Assembly (NCBI GenBank): GCA_002390225.1
Contig: DGOW01000032.1
Location: 1 to 11,267 of the forward strand
Length of the DNA: 11,267 nt
Direction of reading: 5' to 3'
Origin: Gemmatimonadales bacterium UBA4456
Lineage (GTDB): Bacteria; Gemmatimonadota; Gemmatimonadetes; Longimicrobiales; Gaopeijiaceae
Shown here: piece after piece, positions 6,501 through 11,267 of the stretch
How positions within the stretch are numbered: position 1 is the stretch's first letter
How the letters are laid out: every line of letters starts with the position of its first letter
Translations under genes and position numbers: made by a program
The notes under the pieces: model-generated
What the model was told of the DNA's origin: nothing
What the model saw: the letters and a program-made list of their open reading frames with translations, nothing else
Database searches by the model: none

Positions 6501-7333
6501 TGAAGACATGGGAGCTGCATGGGCAGTACCCGGCGATCCTTGACGATTCCGTGGTCGGAGAGCAGGCCCGAATACTCCTGGACGACGCGGCACTCCTGCT
6601 CGATCAGATGGCCGAGGACGAGGTCCTGGATCCTCGAGCCATTGTGGGTCTCTTCCGTGCCTGCAGCGACGGCGATGACGTGCACGTATTCTCGACATCA
6701 CCCTCTGGTGAGGCGCCGGATGCCACGATCCACACCCTTCGGCAGCAGTTCGCCAAGGACGGGAGAGCCAACCTCGCCCTGTCGGACTTCGTCGCCCCGG
6801 CCGGAGCGAGACAGGACTGGATGGGTGCCTTCGCAGTGACGGCAGGCGGCCGTGTGGAAGAGCTCGCCAAGCAATTCGAAGCCGCTCACGACGACTATCA
6901 TGCGATCATGGCCAAGGCGCTCGCGGACCGTATTGCGGAGGCGTTGGCCGAGTACGTACACGAGCGCGTCCGCCGAGATCTCTGGGGCTACGCAGCCGAC
7001 GAGAAGTTGGGAAATCGTGGACTGATCAAGGAGCAGTACCGTGGTATCCGACCCGCTCCGGGATACCCGGCGTGCCCGGACCACACGGAGAAACAGACGC
7101 TCTTCACACTCCTCGGCGTCGAAGAGGCAATCGGGATCACACTTACCGAGAGCTGGGCGATGACGCCGGGCGCATCGGTGAGCGGCTGGTACTTCTCCCA
7201 CCCCAAGGCTCGTTACTTCGGTGTAGGGCGACTGGGTCGCGACCAGATCGAGGACTACGCCGTACGTAAGGGCTGGAGCGTCGAAGAGGCCGAGCGCTGG
7301 CTCGCGCCGAATCTTGGCTATCGCCCGAGGTGA
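3599..7333 (+). CDS. metH: Cobalamin-dependent methionine synthase, full length
   Basis: This 1244-residue protein (E. coli MetH is about 1227) transfers the methyl group of 5-methyl-THF to homocysteine through methylcobalamin in the cytoplasm. The homocysteine module (about residues 15-355) carries the zinc ligands Cys265 (GLNCALG) and Cys328-Cys329 (GGCCGTTP). The folate module (about 370-650) opens with 'FVNVGERTNVTGSRRF' at 374. The helical cap and B12 module (about 660-910) have the DxHxxG motif at Asp773-His775-Gly778; His775 is the expected cobalt ligand. The C-terminal reactivation module (about 930-1244) has the SAM-binding RPAPGY (1151-1156) and ESWAMTPGASVSGWYFSHP (from 1184). All modules and key residues are intact, so the enzyme should be active and able to self-reactivate using SAM and a flavodoxin-type donor. 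GTG start, strong Shine-Dalgarno. The leader carries a SAM-II-like aptamer; no cobalamin riboswitch motif was seen. The downstream fusion gene supplies the methyl-THF. Confidence 0.97.
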   Translation: MKDLNTPRSRVERVAALDRALAERILVLDGAMGTMIQRHAPSEEDFRGDRFADNKVPLTGANDLLCLTCPDMIRSIHRDYLLAGADLIETNTFSANRISLEDYELAGVAQELNHTAASLAREAADAVEAEQPGRTCWVAGALGPTNRTASLSPDVGDPGARNVTFDELVHAYAEQTRGLLSGGADVLLVETAFDTLNAKAALFAVSKVLEEVGEDVPVMVSGTITDQSGRTLSGQTPEAFYNSVSHGAQPGPGRRRGLLSVGLNCALGIDQLRPFLEELSDAAAVPVSCYPNAGLPNEFGEYDDTPEHMAAVTREFAEAGFLNIVGGCCGTTPDHIAAIADAVVDLQPRVLPDLPVRTRLSGLEPVTIGPDSLFVNVGERTNVTGSRRFARLIREDDYETAVEVALDQVKGGAQILDVNMDEGLLDAVAAMTRYLNLLASEPEISRIPVMVDSSDWAVIEAGLKTLQGKGVVNSISMKDGEQTFRERAREVRRFGAAAVVMAFDEDGQADTLDRRVEICSRAYHILVDEEGFPPEDVIFDANVFAVATGIEEHDHYAMWFIDAVRRIKEACPHVLTSGGISNVSFSFRGSPEVREAMHAVFLYHAIDAGLDMGIVNAGALPVYDDIPDDLIGPVEDVIFARDPDATDTLTQIAGERTGNTKRRVEEDLSWREKPVRERLVHALVNGIDAWVEEDAEAARQSLPRALDVIEGPLMDGMNVVGDRFGSGRMFLPQVVKSARVMKKAVAHLVPYLEAEQTDSAGKGKVLLATVKGDVHDIGKNIVGVVLQCNGYEVVDLGVMVPSERILEAAREHQVDVIGLSGLITPSLEHMVHMAAEMERLDLDVPLLIGGATTSRAHTAVKIEERYSGPTVHVLDASRAVGVVSTLLDDDRRPAFMEETRRDYVELRERRANREKRTDLLSLEAARSQRFDGQWSEYVPSDPRSPGIHLIDDVTVTDLRPYIDWTPFLKTWELHGQYPAILDDSVVGEQARILLDDAALLLDQMAEDEVLDPRAIVGLFRACSDGDDVHVFSTSPSGEAPDATIHTLRQQFAKDGRANLALSDFVAPAGARQDWMGAFAVTAGGRVEELAKQFEAAHDDYHAIMAKALADRIAEALAEYVHERVRRDLWGYAADEKLGNRGLIKEQYRGIRPAPGYPACPDHTEKQTLFTLLGVEEAIGITLTESWAMTPGASVSGWYFSHPKARYFGVGRLGRDQIEDYAVRKGWSVEEAERWLAPNLGYRPR
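7327..7330 (+). promoter_or_regulatory. Ribosome-binding site deciding the start of the Hcy-methyltransferase/MTHFR gene
   Basis: GAGG within the last codons of metH lies 8 nt before ATG 7339. The alternative GTG at 7330 overlaps this GAGG and the metH TGA, and lacks its own ribosome-binding site, so ATG 7339 is preferred. Confidence 0.6.
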
Positions 7334-7338
7334 ACGGC

Positions 7339-9237
7339 ATGAGATCGCTCATAAGCGATGATCGCGTTCACATCTTCGATGGAGCGATGGGCACCTTGCT
7401 CTACAGTCGTGGTGTCTTCGTGAACGTCTGCTACGACGAGCTCAACCTCAGTCGGCCCGAACTCGTCCGTGGCATCCACGAGGAATACGTGAACGCCGGG
7501 GCGGAGATCCTCGAGACGAATACCTTTGGCGCCAACCCTGTGAAGCTATCCTCTTACGGCCTCGCCGAGCGTACGGAGGAAATCAACGAGCAGGCTGCTC
7601 GACTCGCGATCGAAGCAGCGTGGAAGGCAGAGACCTCGCAGGAAAGCGGACAGGGTGCGTCGGTCACGGACGATGGTCGTGCGGTGGCCGTCACTGGGGC
7701 GATCGGCCCCCTTGGCATTCGCATCGAACCATGGGGACCCACCTCGCTCGCCGAAGCCGAGGCGTACTTCGCACGACAGATCTCTGGCCTCCTCGCAGGC
7801 GGTGTGGACGGCTTCATCATGGAGACCTTCTCCGATCTGTCAGAGCTGGAGTGCGCCCTACGCGCGATTCGCTCTGCGTGCGACCTGCCAGCCTTCGCGC
7901 AGATGACGGTGGGGACAGACGGAAAGACATCCCTGGGTACTGATCCGGCGCATCTGGCTCGAGCGCTCCAGGAAGCAGGAGCGGACGTCATCGGCCTGAA
8001 CTGCTCGGTCGGCCCAGCGGTCATGCTCGATGCGATCGAAGAGATGGCGGAGGCCACGGCGCTTCCGCTGAGTGCTCAGCCGAATGCCGGACTTCCCCGG
8101 ACCGTTCGAGACAGAAAGATCTACCTGGCGAGCCCCGAGTACATGGCACAGTACGCGCGTCGCATGATCGATGTCGGCGTTCGCTTCGTTGGAGGGTGCT
8201 GCGGGACCACGCCGGACCACGTCAGGAGGATGCGGGACGCGGTCGCTGCGCTCCAGCCAAGGCACCCGATTGTTTCCATTGGCGAGCCACGATCCGGGCC
8301 TGAGTCGATCACCGATCCGGTCCCACTCGACCGTCGCTCAGCCTGGGGCAGGAAGCTCGCGCGCGGTGAGATCGTCGCCTCCGTCGAGATCATTCCCCCC
8401 CACAGCTGGGACGCGTCTGAGGTCACGACACCAGCCAGAGAGCTCAAGGTCTCGGGGGTGGACGCAGTGAGTATCGTCGAGAGTCCGGGATCCCGTAGTC
8501 GCATGGGCGCGCTGTCGGCGGCACTGATCATCGAGCGGGATGTCGGCCTTGAGTCGATCGTCCATTACACATGTCGCGACAAGAACATGCTCGGCATGAT
8601 CTCCGACTTGCTAGGCGCCGCGGCAGCCGGTATTCGGAACGTGCTCGTGGTTTCCGGAGACCTGCCTGCGATGGGCCCGTACCCAGATGCGACCGCGGTC
8701 TTCGATATCGACTCGATTGGTCTCACCAACGTCGTTCAGGGTCTGAACCGCGGTGTGGATCCCGGTGGAAACGCCATCGGCGCACCGACCGAATTCGTGC
8801 AGGGCGTGGCACTGAACCAGGCGGCTGTCGACCAGGAACGTGAGCGGACACGCTTCGGTTACAAGGTGGAGGCGGGTGCGGACTTCGCAATCACGCAGCC
8901 GGTATTCAACCCGGAAGCTCTCGAACGCTTCCTGGATGCGATGACGCCGGACATCCCCGTCGTGGCTGGTATCTGGCCCTTCTTGAGCCTGCGGAACGCC
9001 GAGTTTCTCGCGAACGAGATGCCGGGCGTGGACGTTCCACCGGAATTCGTGGAGCGCATGCGAAGAGCGCAGAACTCCGGGCCCGATGCAGCCCTTGAGG
9101 AGGGCGTTGCCATCGCTCTGGAGATGATCGAGTCCACCCGCCACCTGGTCCGCGGATTCCACCTCACAGCGCCCCATCGGAACGTGGAGATCGCCCTCAG
9201 AGTGCTGCGCGAAAGCGGGATACGGGCGACGGCGTAG
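7339..9237 (+). CDS. Bifunctional homocysteine S-methyltransferase / 5,10-methylenetetrahydrofolate reductase (YitJ type)
   Basis: This 632-residue fusion resembles Bacillus YitJ. Residues about 10-310 form a homocysteine S-methyltransferase barrel, with 'IFDGAMGTLLYSRG' near the start and the zinc cysteines Cys222 (GLNCSVGP) and Cys287-Cys288 (GGCCGTTPDH). Residues about 340-630 form an FAD-dependent methylenetetrahydrofolate reductase, with Glu350 in VEIIPP (MetF Glu28 position), Asp441 in VSGDLP (MetF Asp120 position) and 'ADFAITQPVF'. The reductase makes 5-methyl-THF from 5,10-methylene-THF. The N-terminal domain methylates homocysteine from a small methyl donor; its true donor is unknown here, since it has no folate or B12 module of its own. 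Only 5 nt separate it from metH, so the two are co-transcribed and coupled, giving MetH its methyl donor. The N-terminal module is paralogous to the first module of MetH. All expected catalytic residues are present. A strict metF symbol would ignore the fusion, so none is given. Confidence 0.93.
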   Translation: MRSLISDDRVHIFDGAMGTLLYSRGVFVNVCYDELNLSRPELVRGIHEEYVNAGAEILETNTFGANPVKLSSYGLAERTEEINEQAARLAIEAAWKAETSQESGQGASVTDDGRAVAVTGAIGPLGIRIEPWGPTSLAEAEAYFARQISGLLAGGVDGFIMETFSDLSELECALRAIRSACDLPAFAQMTVGTDGKTSLGTDPAHLARALQEAGADVIGLNCSVGPAVMLDAIEEMAEATALPLSAQPNAGLPRTVRDRKIYLASPEYMAQYARRMIDVGVRFVGGCCGTTPDHVRRMRDAVAALQPRHPIVSIGEPRSGPESITDPVPLDRRSAWGRKLARGEIVASVEIIPPHSWDASEVTTPARELKVSGVDAVSIVESPGSRSRMGALSAALIIERDVGLESIVHYTCRDKNMLGMISDLLGAAAAGIRNVLVVSGDLPAMGPYPDATAVFDIDSIGLTNVVQGLNRGVDPGGNAIGAPTEFVQGVALNQAAVDQERERTRFGYKVEAGADFAITQPVFNPEALERFLDAMTPDIPVVAGIWPFLSLRNAEFLANEMPGVDVPPEFVERMRRAQNSGPDAALEEGVAIALEMIESTRHLVRGFHLTAPHRNVEIALRVLRESGIRATA

Positions 9238-9248
9238 GGGCCCCGGCG

Positions 9249-10091
9249 CTACACCAGGTCGAGAATTCGGCCCAAAGTACGTCCGGCCGTGCGCTCACCG
9301 AGGTTACTGATGTAGATCTTTTCCGCGCCTACCGCTCGAAGCTCACGGATGCTGCTGGCGCAGATCTCCTCAGGCGTGGCTCCAGCGTCGAACTCGGCGA
9401 CAATCTCTTTGGCGGGCACCGGGAAAAAGTCTCCGAGCGTCGCCAGAGTAAGGGGGTTCGCGGACCGGTAGTAGAAAACTCCGAACACAACCGGCTTAGT
9501 GGACTCGACCCGGCCTGATTCCTCCAAGAAGCGCTCCACTGCGTCGGTCGAGTGGTGCGAGACAATCTGGCTGAGCGCGTAGTCCGCGTTTGCGTCTGGA
9601 GCGTTGATGAATGCGACCTGCTCCTCTGCGGAGCGGTGCGGATTCACCCATCCGCCCAGCGTGAGCGAGGGTACGCGGCTCGAGAGAATCTCCCGAAGAT
9701 CGCGACCGTGGGGAACACAGCGCGGAGGCGGGACCGAGACGTCCCCACCGAGGACGGTGAGAGACTCGAAGCCATCCGAGGCAGCTCGCACCGCGAACGT
9801 CTCGCAATACTGCAGGGTGTGCTTGCACGTCAGGATGGGGACAATCCGCGAGAGTTCGACCGAGTCCCCCACATTCCCGCCCACATGAGCGAGGTTCTCC
9901 TCCTCTGCGGCACCGACCGCGTTGTCCGTGAGGAAGACGAAGAGTTCCTGTCGCGTAAGCCGTCCCAGCGTGTGATGCAGATCGATCCAGGCCGATATTC
10001 CCTCGGTGCCGCTCAAGTCGATGCGGGGCGGACGTAGCTCGACTGTCACCAGGGATCCGGGCTTGCAAAGCGCATCCATGAGCATGCTCAC
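9249..10091 (-). CDS. Divergent stand-alone methylenetetrahydrofolate reductase-like protein
   Basis: This 280-residue protein has a weak but ordered match to the MTHFR barrel. 'VTVELRPPR' puts Glu18 at the position of MetF Glu28. 'SLTVLGGD' puts Asp117 at the position of Asp120. 'LGGWVNPHR' and 'YALSQIVSHH' correspond to the folate/FAD-binding strand regions, and 'KPVVFGVFYYRSAN' to the later barrel strand. Family reductases use FAD to reduce methylene-THF, but several usually conserved stretches (the RGD-like loop and the ITQ-FF strand) are altered, so the substrate may differ. The GTG start at 10091 overlaps the upstream aminopeptidase stop (GTGA), with ATG 10085 as an alternative. Its 3' end faces the fusion gene 11 nt away, which itself already carries a canonical MTHFR domain, so this copy is not needed for that reaction by default. 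It could be a folate-linked enzyme of another pathway. Family assignment is fairly sure, function is not. Confidence 0.72.
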   Translation of the reverse strand: MSMLMDALCKPGSLVTVELRPPRIDLSGTEGISAWIDLHHTLGRLTRQELFVFLTDNAVGAAEEENLAHVGGNVGDSVELSRIVPILTCKHTLQYCETFAVRAASDGFESLTVLGGDVSVPPPRCVPHGRDLREILSSRVPSLTLGGWVNPHRSAEEQVAFINAPDANADYALSQIVSHHSTDAVERFLEESGRVESTKPVVFGVFYYRSANPLTLATLGDFFPVPAKEIVAEFDAGATPEEICASSIRELRAVGAEKIYISNLGERTAGRTLGRILDLV

Positions 10092-11267
10092 GAGCCGACG
10101 AGCCCCTCGACCTCATCGGCCGCGGTAGGCAGTGCACTCGTCAGCACCTCGACCCCGTCGGCCGTCACCACCACGTCGTCTTCGATTCGTATGCCGATAC
10201 CCGACCACCGGTCGGCTCGTCCCTCGCTCAGTGGCGGTCGGAAGTAGAGACCGGGCTCGACCGTGAAGACCATCCCGGGCTCCAGAATCCGCGCTTCGCC
10301 TGCGCGCGCGTAGTCACCCGGATCGTGTACGTCGAGTCCGAGCCAGTGTGACGTCTGGTGGGGAAAGAAATCCCGAAAGGTGCCTTCACCGAGTGCGGCA
10401 TCGAGATCCCCGGACAGAACGCCCAGGTCGAGGAGGCCCTGCGTCAGGACACGAGTAGAGGCGTTGTGAACGTCCCGTATCGTGGCCCCGGGCCGAACCA
10501 CCGCAATCGCAGATCGACGTGCTTCGTCGACCACCTCGTAGACGGTACGCTGCTCATCCGAAAACCGTCCGCTGGCGGGCAGTGTGCGTGTCACATCTCC
10601 ATGATAGAGGCCGAACTCAGCACCCGCGTCGATCAGGACAAGTCCACCATCCGGAATAATCCTGTCATTCGAGACGTAGTGCAGCACACACGTATTTTCT
10701 CCACCTCCGACGATCGAGTCAAAGCCCGGCCCCGTAGCACCAGAAGCACGAAAAGCTCGCTCCAACTCCGCCTCGACGGCCCACTCGCCCACACCTTCAC
10801 CGATCGCATACGCAGCAGCCCGGTGCCCCTCAAGCGTAATCCGGCACGCCTCCCGGATCACGCTCAGCTCGTGGCTCGACTTCACCAGTCGCAGGTCGTC
10901 CAGGATCTCACCCGGATCAATCACACCTCTGGGTCCAGTCCCGTGCCGCGGTCCCCGAGCACGCCCGGTCGTAAGAGCGCCCAACACAAGATTCTCGACC
11001 CGGTCGCCCCGGCCGAGGCGGACGTAGATGCGATCAGCGCCACTGAGTAGTGTGGGCAGCCTCGTGCTCAACTCATCGATCGGATGAACCTCGTCCGCAC
11101 CGGACACGACCTGCGCGCCGTCCGGACCAAGCCGTGGGCCAGCCCACAGTTCCGCGTTTGAGTCGCGGCGAGGTGCAAACCCCTCGAGCCGCGGCTTGGA
11201 ACCACCCACCAGCACCGCGACGCAACCAGCTTCGGTGAGACCAGTCAGGTAGAAGAGCTCGCGATCC
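10088..11267 (-). CDS. pepP: M24-family Xaa-Pro aminopeptidase (aminopeptidase P), N-terminus beyond the window
   Basis: Aminopeptidase P removes the N-terminal residue before proline, using two metal ions in a pita-bread fold. All five M24 metal ligands are visible: Asp (10628-10630, LIDAGAE), Asp (10595-10597, GDVTRT), His (10346-10348, HWLGLDVHD), Glu (10256-10258, FTVEPGLYF) and Glu (10181-10183, GIRIEDD). The frame remains open past the GTG at 11215 to the window edge, reading 'DRELFYLTGLTEAGCVAVL', the typical start region of the creatinase/prolidase N-terminal domain. The gene therefore begins outside the window and GTG 11215 is not its start. The stop overlaps the start of the MTHFR-like gene by 4 nt, so the two form a coupled operon. 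Prolidase (PepQ) is the main alternative, but the HWLGLDVHD context and the N-terminal FYLTG favour PepP. Confidence 0.9.
   Translation of the reverse strand, partial: DRELFYLTGLTEAGCVAVLVGGSKPRLEGFAPRRDSNAELWAGPRLGPDGAQVVSGADEVHPIDELSTRLPTLLSGADRIYVRLGRGDRVENLVLGALTTGRARGPRHGTGPRGVIDPGEILDDLRLVKSSHELSVIREACRITLEGHRAAAYAIGEGVGEWAVEAELERAFRASGATGPGFDSIVGGGENTCVLHYVSNDRIIPDGGLVLIDAGAEFGLYHGDVTRTLPASGRFSDEQRTVYEVVDEARRSAIAVVRPGATIRDVHNASTRVLTQGLLDLGVLSGDLDAALGEGTFRDFFPHQTSHWLGLDVHDPGDYARAGEARILEPGMVFTVEPGLYFRPPLSEGRADRWSGIGIRIEDDVVVTADGVEVLTSALPTAADEVEGLVGS

Noticed and set aside
7330..7338. GTG at 7330 as start of the HcyMT/MTHFR gene
   Set aside because: It overlaps both the GAGG and the metH stop and has no own Shine-Dalgarno; ATG 7339 is better placed. 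It cannot be fully excluded as a coupled start.
11213..11215. GTG 11215 as start of the aminopeptidase gene
   Set aside because: The same frame continues to the window edge and encodes a conserved N-terminal stretch, so the gene is truncated by the window rather than starting here.

Overview
The window is GC-rich, gene-dense bacterial chromosome from a diderm (Gram-negative-type) organism. Evidence for this is the pair of LptF/LptG-like permeases, a DapF-family protein and cobalamin-dependent methionine synthesis. Gene content and codon style would fit a Gemmatimonadota-like or similar environmental lineage, but that placement is inference, since no ribosomal or other marker gene is present. 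No mobile element, CRISPR array, tRNA or rRNA was found.

Layout. At 1-1991 on the plus strand lie the 3' part of an lptF-like gene and a complete lptG-like gene, joined by an ATGA overlap; both encode LPS-export permease subunits. Running convergently and overlapping the lptG end by 23 nt is a dapF-family gene (1969-2973, minus). It keeps the DAP-epimerase frame motifs, but both catalytic cysteines are serine. A gene-free stretch of about 625 nt (2974-3598) follows. It holds two dyads near the dapF side, a G-rich hairpin, a 15-nt tandem repeat, a possible three-way-junction fold, and just before metH a strong candidate SAM-II-type riboswitch with a hairpin inserted in its long loop.

The centre (3599-9237, plus) is a two-gene methionine operon. 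It consists of a full-length four-module B12-dependent methionine synthase (MetH) and a YitJ-type fusion of homocysteine S-methyltransferase and 5,10-methylenetetrahydrofolate reductase, with only 5 nt between them. The fusion's MTHFR half makes the 5-methyl-THF that MetH uses, and both proteins methylate homocysteine. The product methionine leads to SAM, the presumed riboswitch ligand, so the locus looks like a closed feedback circuit.

From 9249 to the end, on the minus strand, an M24 Xaa-Pro aminopeptidase (cut by the window edge) overlaps by 4 nt a divergent stand-alone MTHFR-like gene of unknown specificity. This gene ends 11 nt from the fusion gene. The window therefore contains two homocysteine-methyltransferase modules and two MTHFR-fold modules.

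The points most worth following are the riboswitch and its possible switching hairpin, the double Cys-to-Ser DapF homologue, and the orphan MTHFR-like protein.
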